Positions 27,652-36,767 of a DNA stretch of 58,089 nucleotides are shown here, in pieces (positions within the stretch are counted from its first letter, which is position 1; each line of letters opens with the position of its first letter). Location: positions 1-58,089 of the forward strand of contig JACNGQ010000168.1 in assembly GCA_014384025.1 (NCBI GenBank), written 5' to 3'. The DNA comes from Planctomycetota bacterium. Lineage in GTDB: Bacteria > Planctomycetota > Phycisphaerae > Sedimentisphaerales > Anaerobacaceae. The notes under the pieces are model-generated. The model was given only the letters and a program-made list of their open reading frames with translations. It was not told the origin of the DNA and did not search any database. Both the position numbers and the translations under genes were made by a program.

Positions 27652-28851
27652 CTACCGTGCGGCATTCTTGCTGTACTCATTGAAGAAAGCGACAAATTCC
27701 GGGAAAAAGGATTCGAACGTGGGGTATTTGTCCCTGTTTGCCTCGTACGTCAGGAGCAGGTTGCTCAGTTCTTTTGTCCAGATGAATCCACAACCGGCCT
27801 CACTATCAAGGTAGTTTTGCAAGTACTCAAGTTCAAATGAGTTTCGAATATAACTCGCTACACATGCCCTGACTACCGACTCGTACATCAAAGACTGCCA
27901 GTTTTGATAGCCTATCCGTTTCATTGCAGGGGCTTTAGCGGTATAGAGCTTTTCCCCAGCCGGTTGTAGCTGCTCCATATATTTATCGACGACAGGATTA
28001 GTGAAGGAATGACAGAACTCATGCGCAGTGGTCTCCAACTTCCTGGGGCGAAACACGGGATTACCGTCCGCATCGGGCAATGGCATGCCGATAATTGCAT
28101 ACTTCTCATGGGTTTGGCTGTCTGTGAATCTTGGCCCGTAATTACTGGGGCCGTTAAGAAAACCCAGCACAAGCCTCAAATCACCCATTTCTTCGATGCC
28201 GAAGAATTCACCGAGCCACGTTTGAAGATCGTATTGTGCCATTACAGCTCGGCAGGAACGAATGCCCGTTTCGTACAGCATGCTATGGGCCTTATAGAAT
28301 TCATTGAATTTCGTCTCGGCCGCAAATTGACGGAGCTGCTCAAGGAATTCTGCCGTTTCCTGTTTCTTCCATCGGCCATCGAGTCCCCAGGGCCATTGTT
28401 CAAAAGTCTTTCGCGGGCGGTAATCACGATCGATATACACCGACAGTGACATCGGGCCGTCACAACTCATCCGGCGCGTACTCCGAAGTCGGCCGGCAAG
28501 CTTTACCACCGGGTGGTTGTCAAAATCTCCGAACTGCCGCTCGATATCCCTCACATATGACCGTATTCGCCCCTGGTTGAATTCATAGTTGCCAGCCAGG
28601 CGGAAGACGATTCCGATCAACTCCACCCGGGGATCCACCTCGATTTTGATAGCGGCGACATTCGGCATGTTCTTTGGCAGTGAGTTGTCGATGGCACCGG
28701 CAGATGAAGGCAGGCCAATGCTATAGACCAGTATAATCGCCGGGACGACCAGCGCCTTGATGGTCCATGAAAACTTATCATTGTAGAAATCAACATTCTC
28801 TAAGGCAACTTGTGGTCTATCGGTTTCGTAGTTGGTAGTCTCTTTGTTCAT
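27652..28851 (-). CDS. DUF4932-type putative zinc metallopeptidase, copy 1
   Basis: A 399-residue exported protein. An N-terminal hydrophobic segment (IKALVVPAIILVYSIG) acts as signal or anchor. The body has VDPRVELIGIVFRLAGNYEF, typical of DUF4932, and TAHEFCHSFTNPVVDKYM, an HExxH zinc site (HEFCH). YESVVRACVASYIR may supply the third ligand, which is inference. The C-terminus YPTFESFFPEFV is shared with the two neighbours. This is the most diverged of three tandem paralogs on the same strand, 58 bp from copy 2. Substrate and role are unknown. Confidence 0.82.
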   Translation of the reverse strand: MNKETTNYETDRPQVALENVDFYNDKFSWTIKALVVPAIILVYSIGLPSSAGAIDNSLPKNMPNVAAIKIEVDPRVELIGIVFRLAGNYEFNQGRIRSYVRDIERQFGDFDNHPVVKLAGRLRSTRRMSCDGPMSLSVYIDRDYRPRKTFEQWPWGLDGRWKKQETAEFLEQLRQFAAETKFNEFYKAHSMLYETGIRSCRAVMAQYDLQTWLGEFFGIEEMGDLRLVLGFLNGPSNYGPRFTDSQTHEKYAIIGMPLPDADGNPVFRPRKLETTAHEFCHSFTNPVVDKYMEQLQPAGEKLYTAKAPAMKRIGYQNWQSLMYESVVRACVASYIRNSFELEYLQNYLDSEAGCGFIWTKELSNLLLTYEANRDKYPTFESFFPEFVAFFNEYSKNAAR

Positions 28852-28909
28852 TTGATTTGCCTTCGACTCGTCGTTTTTATTTTTCTGTTTCAGTTTTTCG
28901 ATACGTGCC

Positions 28910-30046
28910 TTACTGTGCGGCCTTCTTGCTGTACTCGTTTAGGAAATCGACGAATTCCGGGAAGAAGGATTCGAAGGTGGGGTATTTGTCCCGATTGCTC
29001 TCGTATGTCTTGAGAAAATTGCCCGCATCTTCGGTCCAGACGAATCCGGCCTTGACCTCGTCCTTCAGAAAATAGTCCAGATACATTAGTTCAAATGAGT
29101 GACGCACGAAACTCATGACACAGGCTCGAACAGCCGTCTCGTGCATTACCGACTCCCACTTCTGGTAGCCTCCCATTCGCATGGCCGGCCCGTGAACTGC
29201 AAACAGCCTCTCACCAGCCGGTTGCAGTCGGTCCATGTACTTTTCCACGACAGGATTGGCGAAAGAATGGCAAAACTCGTGGACAGTAGTACCCAATTGC
29301 TTGGGGCGAAATATCACGGTATTGGCCGCATCGAACGGACGCATGCCCACAATTGCATATTTCTCACTGGTTTGATCGTGTGTGAATCGTACTCCATAGT
29401 TGTAGAATCCGTTGACGAATCCCAGCACAAGCTTCAAATCGCCACAATCCTTGACTCCGAAGAAGTCGACCAGCCATTTCTCAAGATTGAGTGGGCCGAT
29501 CAAGTCTTTGCAGCTTTGGATCCCCGTCTCGTAGATGTCTCTTTGGGCCTTGAAGAACTCGTCGAACTTCGTCTCGGCGGCGAATTGCCTGAGTTTCTCC
29601 AGGAATTCGGCCGTCTCCTGTTTCTCCCATCGGTAGTCGAGTGTTGAAGGCCACTCTTCGTCGGTCTTCCGCAACCGGTAGTTACGGTCGATATGGACAG
29701 CCAGCGACATCGGGCCGTCGCAGCTCATCAGATGCGTCTTGCGGAGCTCGGTGGCCATCTTGATCACAGGATGATTGTCAAAGTCACCGAAGTGTTTCTC
29801 TATGGCCTTGACATAGGGCCGCAGAGTGCCATCGTTAAATTCAGGACTGCCCGCCAGGCGAAAGACGATTCCGATCAACTCGACCCGGGGATCTACCTCG
29901 ATTGTGATCCTGCCGATATTCGCTCTATACACAGCAGGTGGATTATCGACAGCAAGAGATGATGAAGACATACCTAAGCTGCAAGCCAGCATAACCATCG
30001 ATATGACAAACGCCTTGATAATCTGTGAAATTCTGTTTTTACTCAT
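28910..30046 (-). CDS. DUF4932-type putative zinc metallopeptidase, copy 2
   Basis: Second of three tandem paralogs, 378 residues from the ATG at 30046, which has AAGGAGAA upstream; the ATG at 30076 lacks one. It has a signal peptide (AFVISMVMLACSLGMSSSSLA), VDPRVELIGIVFRLAGSPEF, the zinc site VHEFCHSFANPVVEKYM, and the shared tail YPTFESFFPEFV. It is closer to copy 3 than to copy 1: long stretches such as AVHIDRNYRLRKTDEEWPST are identical between copies 2 and 3. Confidence 0.82.
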   Translation of the reverse strand: MSKNRISQIIKAFVISMVMLACSLGMSSSSLAVDNPPAVYRANIGRITIEVDPRVELIGIVFRLAGSPEFNDGTLRPYVKAIEKHFGDFDNHPVIKMATELRKTHLMSCDGPMSLAVHIDRNYRLRKTDEEWPSTLDYRWEKQETAEFLEKLRQFAAETKFDEFFKAQRDIYETGIQSCKDLIGPLNLEKWLVDFFGVKDCGDLKLVLGFVNGFYNYGVRFTHDQTSEKYAIVGMRPFDAANTVIFRPKQLGTTVHEFCHSFANPVVEKYMDRLQPAGERLFAVHGPAMRMGGYQKWESVMHETAVRACVMSFVRHSFELMYLDYFLKDEVKAGFVWTEDAGNFLKTYESNRDKYPTFESFFPEFVDFLNEYSKKAAQ

Positions 30047-30105
30047 TCGACTTCTCCTTGAACTTGTTGTTTTCAATTTTTCATTCCACTTTCTTAATAC
30101 TCTTC

Positions 30106-31320
30106 CTACAGCTTTGCTTTGATGCTGTAATTATTCAAAAACTTCACGAACTCCGGGAAGAAAGATTCGAAGGTGGGGTATTTGTCCCGCTGGTTCTCAT
30201 AGGTCTTGAGAAAATTACCCATGTCTTCGGTCCAGACGAATCCGTGTCCGACCTCGCTTTTCAGGTAATAGTCAAAAAATCTGAGGTCAGCAATTGAGTC
30301 GCGTATAAAACTTGCGACACAAGCCCGCACGGCCGTCTCATACATCACTGATTCCCACTTCTGATAGCCCCTATTCCGCATGGCCGGTTCTTGAACTGCA
30401 AAGAGCCTCTCACCAGCCGGTTGCAGTTGATCCATGTACTTGTCCACGACAGGATTGGTGAATGAATGACAAAACTCGTGCGCGACAAGCACTATTTGTT
30501 GCGGCAGAAATATGACAGTATTTGTCGGATCGAATGGACGCATGCCGACAATAGCATATTTCTCACTGATTTGGTCGGCTGCAAATCGTGCTCCATAGTT
30601 TGCAAATCCGTTGACGAATCCCAGCACCAGCCTCAAGTCGCCCGGATCCTTAACCCCGTAGAAACTACTCAGCCATTCTCCGAGGTCCGCACTCAGGAAT
30701 TTGACAAATTCCAAGCCGGATTGGTCTTTTGCAACTTCATTTTGCTCCAATATACTCTTGCAAGGGCGAATGCCTTGTTCGTAAATCGAACTCTGGGCCT
30801 TGAAAAACTCGTCGAACTTTGTCTCGATGGCGAATTGCCGGAGTTTCTCCAGGAACTCAGCCGTCTCCTCTTTCTCCCATCGGTAGTCGAGTGTTGAAGG
30901 CCATTCTTCGTCGGTCTTCCGCAATCGGTAATTACGGTCGATATGGACAGCCAGCGACATGGGGCCATCGGCACTCATCAAGCGCGTGTTACGAAGCTGG
31001 ACGGCCATCTTGACCACCGGGTGACCGTCGAAATCGCCGAAGTGCCGCTCGATGGCTTTGGCGTATGGTTTAAGAGTACCATCATTGTATTCAGGATTTC
31101 CCGCCAGGCGAAAGACGATTCCGATCAACTCGACCCGGGGATCTACCTCGATTGCGATCCTGCCGACATTAGCTCTGTACATCACAGGTTGATTGTTGAC
31201 GGCAAGAGCTGACGAAGACAGACCGATGCTGAAAACCAATAAGATGACCGTGCAGAAAGCAACATTCTTTACGGCAACCTGGGTTCTTTCAATTTTATTG
31301 TTGGTAGTGTATTTGTTCAT
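30106..31320 (-). CDS. DUF4932-type putative zinc metallopeptidase, copy 3
   Basis: Third tandem paralog, 404 residues from the ATG at 31320. The leader TTCAAGGAGAAGT before this ATG is the same as before copy 2, so the duplication included the ribosome binding site. It has a signal segment (TVILLVFSIGLSSSALA), VDPRVELIGIVFRLAGNPEY, AHEFCHSFTNPVVDKYM, and YPTFESFFPEFV. An insertion of about 17 residues (including AKDQSGLEFVKFL) before the GDLRLVLGFVNG segment distinguishes it from copies 1 and 2. It is first in the transcription direction. Confidence 0.82.
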   Translation of the reverse strand: MNKYTTNNKIERTQVAVKNVAFCTVILLVFSIGLSSSALAVNNQPVMYRANVGRIAIEVDPRVELIGIVFRLAGNPEYNDGTLKPYAKAIERHFGDFDGHPVVKMAVQLRNTRLMSADGPMSLAVHIDRNYRLRKTDEEWPSTLDYRWEKEETAEFLEKLRQFAIETKFDEFFKAQSSIYEQGIRPCKSILEQNEVAKDQSGLEFVKFLSADLGEWLSSFYGVKDPGDLRLVLGFVNGFANYGARFAADQISEKYAIVGMRPFDPTNTVIFLPQQIVLVAHEFCHSFTNPVVDKYMDQLQPAGERLFAVQEPAMRNRGYQKWESVMYETAVRACVASFIRDSIADLRFFDYYLKSEVGHGFVWTEDMGNFLKTYENQRDKYPTFESFFPEFVKFLNNYSIKAKL

Positions 31321-31439
31321 TTTACTTCTCCTTGAATCACTGTGTTTAATTTGCTGCTTCAGTTTTCGATTACACCTTTCATCTTCTTTTTCAATCAAAT
31401 TCCTGTTCTTCTGTTACCTCTTATTTGGTAAATCCGAAA

Positions 31440-31991
31440 TTACTTAATGAATCTCATCGTTAAAGGATAGCGATAGTGGTAACCATTATTGGCCTTAACC
31501 GCCGCAATCAGCAAAAACACAAAAAATACGATGATTGTAGCGATAATCAGGGGTACACCGATGCAAATAAAAGACAGAATGATCGATGCAATAAGGTATA
31601 TCGACATCGAAATTTGGAAGTTAACCGCTTCTTTGCCCTGCTCGTCTATGAACGGATTATTGTCTTTCTTAATCTGCCAGATAATCAAAGGCGCGACGAT
31701 ATTGCCGGATGCAGGCAAAATAATCCCGGCAAGCCCCGAAAGATGGCATATCATCGCCCACATACGAGCATCTTTGTTTATTTCTTTGCTTCCGGGACTT
31801 GTATTAACTGTCCCGGCTTTTTCGTTACAGACTTCTTGTTCGACGGGAGCTTCACTTTCGGGCTTTTCTGTGCTTACTTTCTCAGCAACAGGGATTTGGC
31901 CTTCGGACTTTACTTCACTTACTTTCTCCTGGGCAGGGATTTGGGCTTCGGGTTTTTCTACCGGCTGCGGGGTTTCTTCATTGTTTTCCAT
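31440..31991 (-). CDS. DUF4870-type small membrane protein with acidic N-terminal repeats
   Basis: The first 70 residues are hydrophilic and carry three imperfect repeats built on EKPE or EKVS. From residue 75 it matches the DUF4870 pattern: MWAMICHLSGLAGIILPASG, then NPFIDEQGKEAVNFQISM, then a hydrophobic helix pair and YPLTMRFIK at the end. The fold is related to Tic20-like membrane proteins; the function is not known. The ATG at 31991 lies 8 nt after AAAGGA; the upstream ATG at 31997 is too close to it. It is immediately upstream of the DUF4932 triplet. Confidence 0.8.
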   Translation of the reverse strand: MENNEETPQPVEKPEAQIPAQEKVSEVKSEGQIPVAEKVSTEKPESEAPVEQEVCNEKAGTVNTSPGSKEINKDARMWAMICHLSGLAGIILPASGNIVAPLIIWQIKKDNNPFIDEQGKEAVNFQISMSIYLIASIILSFICIGVPLIIATIIVFFVFLLIAAVKANNGYHYRYPLTMRFIK

Positions 31992-31997
31992 GGTCAT

Positions 31998-32378
31998 GTT
32001 CCTTTCTATCTATCTAATCTGAAATTTCACATTTAACACCAAATCTCATACCGCCATGCAAAGACCAACATTTCCGGCAATTCTGATTCAGTGCCTTCTA
32101 CACATTCAGTACTTAGGGTAAAATTTCGAAAAGGTTACACATCAATTTCAGTTTTTTTCTCACCCAAACTACGTCTATGTCGTAAAACAATTACTCATGA
32201 GAAGTAAATATTACTGATTTCGGTAGATTTTTCGGCAAGTCCGGCTATAATCAGAAATTCAAATACTATTGAGGGCGTAGTAAATACGGCAATGTCTCGG
32301 AACGGTGTTATTTTGCGAAATATTGCATATATTCGAACAGTAACAAATAGAGCAAACAAAAGCTGAAAGGAATAAAAT
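31998..32378. other. 380-bp intergenic region without a gene
   Basis: AT-rich DNA between the leftward DUF4870 gene and a short rightward gene. It presumably holds divergent promoters, but I cannot identify convincing -35/-10 pairs, and the reading frames in it have no ribosome binding sites. Confidence 0.5.
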
Positions 32379-32567
32379 ATGGAAATCTCAATTGAAAGCC
32401 CAACAAGGATCAAGATGATTCCGGAAACCGAACATGAGAAGGAAAGCCTCGAGGCACTGTGGAAGATTATTATACGCTGCGACCAGGACAGTAAAGTGCT
32501 CTGCCCAATAGGAGCCTACATAGCCTCGAAAGACGATGGAGCAAGTTTTGCAATACAGGACCAATGA
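32379..32567 (+). CDS. Short hypothetical protein
   Basis: A 62-residue protein beginning MEISIESPTRIKMIPETEHE, with charged and mixed content and no membrane segment or motif I recognise. The evidence that it is real is the ribosome binding site AAAGGA about 8 nt before the ATG. It lies 200 bp before the Rnf-associated membrane protein gene. Confidence 0.5.
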   Translation: MEISIESPTRIKMIPETEHEKESLEALWKIIIRCDQDSKVLCPIGAYIASKDDGASFAIQDQ

Positions 32568-32768
32568 TTCGGCTGCACTCTGCGACAAAGTATAGAAGCA
32601 TACGCACCTAATCTTCCTTTTGCTATTTGATATCAAACTTCTCGGTTTTCATCATCGATTACAGAAAACCTTGTCTCGATAATTCTCACAATTGGGAAGA
32701 ATTTTTTTTTGAAAATCTCAGCTATATCTATTATAAAGCTTTGTTTAACCTTTATGTTAGTGAAGACA

Positions 32769-33062
32769 ATGAATGAAAATGAATTCTGCGGCAACTGTAA
32801 TCAAAAGCACAACTGTGGCAGTATTTACCATCAGTTGGGAAATACTAATGGCCCTTCGGTGGTAGTTAAAGTTGTCATTGCTTTTTTGCTGCCTCTTGTG
32901 GTTTTTATTTTTTCGCTGGCAGTTTTTCAGGAAATCTTTACCAAAACTACAAGCAGCCAACTTATGCTGACAGCCCTAAGCCTGGTATCGGCTTTATTTG
33001 TAACATTTAGCTGCATATTAATTATAAGAGTGATAAATAAACGACTCGGTCAAGTTGGATAG
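32769..33062 (+). CDS. RseC-like Cys-motif membrane protein of the Rnf operon
   Basis: About 97 residues. A cytoplasmic N-terminus with CGNCNQKHNCG (CxxC-x5-C) precedes two membrane helices (VVIAFLLPLVVFIFSLAVF and MLTALSLVSALFVTFSCILI). This layout resembles the SoxR-reducing-system protein RseC, often encoded with rnf genes, where the cysteines probably bind a cluster or metal. The ATG at 32769 is the simplest start; upstream TTG and ATG codons exist but have no better support. It overlaps or abuts rnfC and is certainly in its operon. Assignment to RseC is by topology and context only. Confidence 0.6.
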   Translation: MNENEFCGNCNQKHNCGSIYHQLGNTNGPSVVVKVVIAFLLPLVVFIFSLAVFQEIFTKTTSSQLMLTALSLVSALFVTFSCILIIRVINKRLGQVG

Positions 33063-33078
33063 TCCCGGATTTTTTTGT

Positions 33079-34452
33079 ATGAAAGTTAGCACCAAAAGCA
33101 GAATATCTTTTCCCGGCGGAACACATCCTGCGGATAAAAAGGACCTTAGCGCCGGAAAAGAAATACAGCAGGGTCCGGAGGTAACAGAAGTAGCAGTGAT
33201 GCTTTGTCAGCATATTGGTGCCATTTGCCAGCCGTTGGTCAGAAAAGGAAATTCGGTTGAGGCAGGTCAAAAAATCGGCGATTGTGACGCTTTTGTTTCA
33301 GCTCCTGTTCATTCTCCCATCACAGGCAAAGTAAAGGAAGTCGCCTTGCGGTCCCATCCGGTTCTTGGTCGAAGCATGGCAATAGTTATTGAAGCCCTGG
33401 CTCATAGTCCGACAAAGCGGCCGTATTTTAACTTGCAGGATGATTTCGATGTAAACAAGTATTCAGCGGGACAGATATGTGAAGCTGTCCGCGAAGCCGG
33501 TATCGTCGGTATGGGCGGGGCGGGATTTCCCACGAGAGTCAAGATCGAACCTAATCCAAGGCTGCCAAAAGACGCACTGATTATTAACGGCTGCGAGTGT
33601 GAGCCTTATATCACCTGCGATTATCGTATTATGCTCGAGTGGACAAACAAAATCATCGCAGGTATTAAGCTTGCACAGAAAGCATCGGGCTGTTCAAGGG
33701 TTTTTATCGCGATTGAGGATAACAAACCCAAGGCGATAGAAGTCATGAAGACTGCATTGAAAATTGTCCCAAACTGCGGCCATATACAAGTTGTACCAGT
33801 TAGGACGAAATACCCACAGGGCGGCGAAAGGCAGCTAATAAAGGCAGTCCTCAAAAAAAATGTCCCAACAGGCGGTATCCCTCCAATGATAGGGGTGGTA
33901 GTGCTTAACGTAGCTACTACTGCGGCCATTGCCGAAGCGGTCATCTCCGATTTGCCCCTGACACACAGAGTGGTAACCGTATCGGGAGAGGCAATAGCCA
34001 AACCGGGCAATTATTATGTCCCTATAGGAATGTCTGTCGAGGATTTAATAGAATTTTGCGGAGGAGTTACTCAGAAATCCGCAAAGGTACTCCTCGGCGG
34101 ACCAATGATGGGCATAGCAATCGCAGATTTGAAAACGCCATTAACGAAGGCGTCCAACGCCGTAACAGTATTAACAAAAGAGCAGATAGGCAGAGCTAAA
34201 TTCGCAAGACGCCAAACCGCCTGTATCCGCTGCGGCAGGTGTCTGGAAGTTTGTCCTGAGAATTTGAATCCCACAAAAATAGCCCATGCCGTCAAACACA
34301 ACCTTTTAGACGTAGCGGAACAATACTATATGAGTGCTTGCATTGAGTGCGGCTGCTGCAGCTACATCTGCCCTGCTAATATAGAGATAACCGGTCATAT
34401 CAAAACAGGCAAAATCTTTATTGCCAGACAAAAAAAGAAAGTCCCGGGATAA
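33079..34452 (+). CDS. rnfC: Rnf complex subunit RnfC
   Basis: RnfC is the peripheral NADH/ferredoxin-side subunit of the Rnf complex, with NAD(H) and FMN sites and two [4Fe-4S] clusters. It begins with SFPGGTHPADKK, has a lipoyl-like segment (AGQKIGDCDAFVSAPVHSPI), the nucleotide site GIVGMGGAGFPTRVKI, and INGCECEPYITCD. The C-terminus has CIRCGRCLEVCP and CIECGCCSYICP, both complete. The ATG at 33079 is preferred; a TTG at 33055 would overlap the previous gene. It is first of the six core genes in the order rnfCDGEAB, the order known from acetogens and clostridia. Confidence 0.95.
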   Translation: MKVSTKSRISFPGGTHPADKKDLSAGKEIQQGPEVTEVAVMLCQHIGAICQPLVRKGNSVEAGQKIGDCDAFVSAPVHSPITGKVKEVALRSHPVLGRSMAIVIEALAHSPTKRPYFNLQDDFDVNKYSAGQICEAVREAGIVGMGGAGFPTRVKIEPNPRLPKDALIINGCECEPYITCDYRIMLEWTNKIIAGIKLAQKASGCSRVFIAIEDNKPKAIEVMKTALKIVPNCGHIQVVPVRTKYPQGGERQLIKAVLKKNVPTGGIPPMIGVVVLNVATTAAIAEAVISDLPLTHRVVTVSGEAIAKPGNYYVPIGMSVEDLIEFCGGVTQKSAKVLLGGPMMGIAIADLKTPLTKASNAVTVLTKEQIGRAKFARRQTACIRCGRCLEVCPENLNPTKIAHAVKHNLLDVAEQYYMSACIECGCCSYICPANIEITGHIKTGKIFIARQKKKVPG

Positions 34453-34503
34453 TAAAAGACAGCGTATGGTGTATATGTTGATTTTATAATTGGAAAAGAG
34501 TAA

Positions 34504-35532
34504 ATGCTAACAGATATAAGAGTTTCTTGTTCGCCGCATATAAGCAAGCATCTTTCGACGCGCAGCGTGATGATAGATGTCATAATAGCTTTGGCGCCGG
34601 CAATGCTTGCGGCAGGCTATTATTTCCGCGCTCATGCGCTTCTTCTTATTGGCACCTGCGTTATCTCATGTGTTGCGGCCGAATGGCTTTGCAACGTAAT
34701 CTGCAAAAAACCCAATTCGCTGGGTGACTTCAGCGCCGTCGTTACCGGTATAATACTTGCGTTGTCACTTCCGCCGAAGTTACCCATTTGGACGGCGGTA
34801 ATCGGAGGAGTTGTTTCTATCGCGATAGGAAAAATGGTCTTCGGCGGTCTCGGAGCGAATATTTTCAACCCGGCTATGGTGGGCAGAACATTCCTGACGG
34901 CCTCATTCGGTGTTATGATGACAACATGGGCTGTGCCGTACACCATGGATTTGAATATGTCGAAAATCGCCCCGGAGAATATTTCGGCTTCCAATCTGAG
35001 GGAATTCAGGACCCAGGCAACGCCTTTGGCCTGGAGTAAGCTGGCGATAAAAAACGAACTCGGAGCCGACATATACAGCGAAGAACAATTCAAGGCAACG
35101 TTCACAGGCGAGGTTGGCGGCTCTCTGGGTGAGACAAGTGTAATTGCGCTGTTAATCGGTGGTATATATTTATTGATAAGGCGAACGATAAGCTTTCATA
35201 TACCATTGGCCGTTATAACATCAGCTTTTATCTTTGCGACAATTGTGTACTTAAGAGATTCATATACCTACGTCCCACCTTTGTTTCACCTGAGCAGCGG
35301 CGGTTTAATGCTGTGCGCCTTTTTCATTGCCACCGACCCTGTTACCGCTCCATTGACACGAAGGGGAATGTGGATTTTCGGTATTGGCATAGGAGCGATA
35401 ACGATGCTTATAAGAATTGCCGGAGTATATCAGGAAGGCGTGATGTTTTCTGTGCTCCTGATGAACGCTGTAACGCCTTTGATTGACAAGCTCTGCAGGC
35501 GGATTCCGACAGGAGGTAAGCCCGGTGCTTAA
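34504..35532 (+). CDS. rnfD: Rnf complex subunit RnfD
   Basis: An integral membrane subunit of 342 residues with about nine or ten helices. Recognisable parts are LGDFSAVVTGIILALSLPP, NIFNPAMVGRTFL and FHLSSGGLMLCAFFIATDPV. It carries covalently bound FMN; the expected acceptor is Thr173 in the segment RTQATPLAW, where the usual SGAT/TGAT motif reads TQAT. GGAAAAGAG precedes the ATG. The gene overlaps rnfG by 8 bp. Confidence 0.94.
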   Translation: MLTDIRVSCSPHISKHLSTRSVMIDVIIALAPAMLAAGYYFRAHALLLIGTCVISCVAAEWLCNVICKKPNSLGDFSAVVTGIILALSLPPKLPIWTAVIGGVVSIAIGKMVFGGLGANIFNPAMVGRTFLTASFGVMMTTWAVPYTMDLNMSKIAPENISASNLREFRTQATPLAWSKLAIKNELGADIYSEEQFKATFTGEVGGSLGETSVIALLIGGIYLLIRRTISFHIPLAVITSAFIFATIVYLRDSYTYVPPLFHLSSGGLMLCAFFIATDPVTAPLTRRGMWIFGIGIGAITMLIRIAGVYQEGVMFSVLLMNAVTPLIDKLCRRIPTGGKPGA

Positions 35533-36151
35533 AATAAAACACTTTATCGAGCAAAGCTGGCTGCTGATTACGGCTTCGTTTTTCTTCGGATTGCTGATAG
35601 CCGTTACCAGCGCCGCCCTGTCGCCAAGGATAGAGCAGAATAAAATTAACAAACGTAACCGGCTGGTAGGTGCCCTGCTGCCGGAAGCCAAAGACTTTGT
35701 TCCCGTAGAGGGGGGAATCGAAATTGAGTCGATCCAGGGCAAAAAAGAGACCGTTGAAGTCTTCAGGGCCGTCTCGGCCGCCGGCGAATGTGTCGGCTGG
35801 AGTTTTAATGCCATCGGGCCGGGCTTTGCGGACAAGATTGAGGTGGTTGTGGCTGTGGATAAAAATTTCGAAAAGTTTGCGGGCTTCGATGTATTGGCAA
35901 GCAATGAAACACCCGGCTTCGGTAACCAGATAAAATTCGATTACTTCCGGGACCAGTTCAAAGGGGCCCCGGCTGAAGGTCTCACACTCGCAACTTCAGG
36001 TGACAATACAAAAATCGATTCGGAAATTATCGCGATAAGCGGTGCTACGATAAGCAGTGAGGCGGTCGTAGATATAATTAGTAATGCCATCAACCAGATT
36101 AAAAAGCAGACACAACAAAAAGGACTAATCGGCGATGACAGGCAAAAGTGA
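35525..36151 (+). CDS. rnfG: Rnf complex subunit RnfG
   Basis: A 208-residue protein with one N-terminal membrane helix (LLITASFFFGLLIAVTSAAL) and a periplasmic FMN-binding domain. The flavin acceptor motif is ISGATISSEAV, modified by ApbE. I place the start at GTG 35525 because AGGAGG sits 8 nt before it; this overlaps the rnfD stop and implies coupled translation. No better start exists downstream. Confidence 0.93.
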   Translation: MLKIKHFIEQSWLLITASFFFGLLIAVTSAALSPRIEQNKINKRNRLVGALLPEAKDFVPVEGGIEIESIQGKKETVEVFRAVSAAGECVGWSFNAIGPGFADKIEVVVAVDKNFEKFAGFDVLASNETPGFGNQIKFDYFRDQFKGAPAEGLTLATSGDNTKIDSEIIAISGATISSEAVVDIISNAINQIKKQTQQKGLIGDDRQK

Positions 36152-36755
36152 GGCCAAAACTACAGCCTACAGACAAACGCTGCTGGCCGGATTGTGGCGT
36201 GAAAATCCGGTCTTACGGTTGTTGTTAGGAATGTGTCCGACGCTGGCGGTTACCGCTGCGGTCAAGCCGGCCTTTACTATGGGCTGCTGTGTAATCTTCG
36301 TGCTTGTCTGCAGCAATATTATAGTCAGCCTGATGCGGGACCTTCTTAAACCGCATCTGCGAATACTCATGTTCACGCTGACAATAGCGACTTTTGTCAC
36401 AATCGCGGATTTATTCCTGAAGGCGTTTGTGCCCGCGATGAGCGAAACACTCGGGCCTTATGTCCCGCTGATTATTGTCAATTGTATCATAATTTGCCGT
36501 GCCGAGGCCTGTGCCAGTAAGAACAGAATTGTTATAAGCATAATCGATGCTGTCGGAATGGGAATAGGCTTTACGGTTACGCTGTGTATTTTGGCAGGCA
36601 TTCGCGAGTTGCTATCAACAGGCAAAATATTCGAAATGCAGTTGATGCCTGAGGCATTTGTGCCGTGGGCAGCGATGAGCATGCCAGTGGGAGCATTCAT
36701 AACTTTGGGGCTTATGCTTGGACTGGTAAACAAGGTGACCAATAAAGAAGCTTGA
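36135..36755 (+). CDS. rnfE: Rnf complex subunit RnfE
   Basis: A 206-residue, six-helix membrane subunit homologous to RnfA and NqrD. It has NPVLRLLLGMCPTLAVT, PYVPLIIVNCIIICRAEACA (with the conserved Cys near an inner-membrane iron-sulfur site) and GIGFTVTLCILAGIREL. It overlaps rnfG by 17 bp, with AAAGGA upstream of the ATG. Confidence 0.94.
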   Translation: MTGKSEAKTTAYRQTLLAGLWRENPVLRLLLGMCPTLAVTAAVKPAFTMGCCVIFVLVCSNIIVSLMRDLLKPHLRILMFTLTIATFVTIADLFLKAFVPAMSETLGPYVPLIIVNCIIICRAEACASKNRIVISIIDAVGMGIGFTVTLCILAGIRELLSTGKIFEMQLMPEAFVPWAAMSMPVGAFITLGLMLGLVNKVTNKEA

Positions 36756-36767
36756 TAGGAAAGTTTT

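Noticed and set aside
32195-32413. 72-codon leftward frame of hydrophobic residues
   Set aside because: Starts at a TTG with no ribosome binding site and overlaps the better-supported short gene at 32379.
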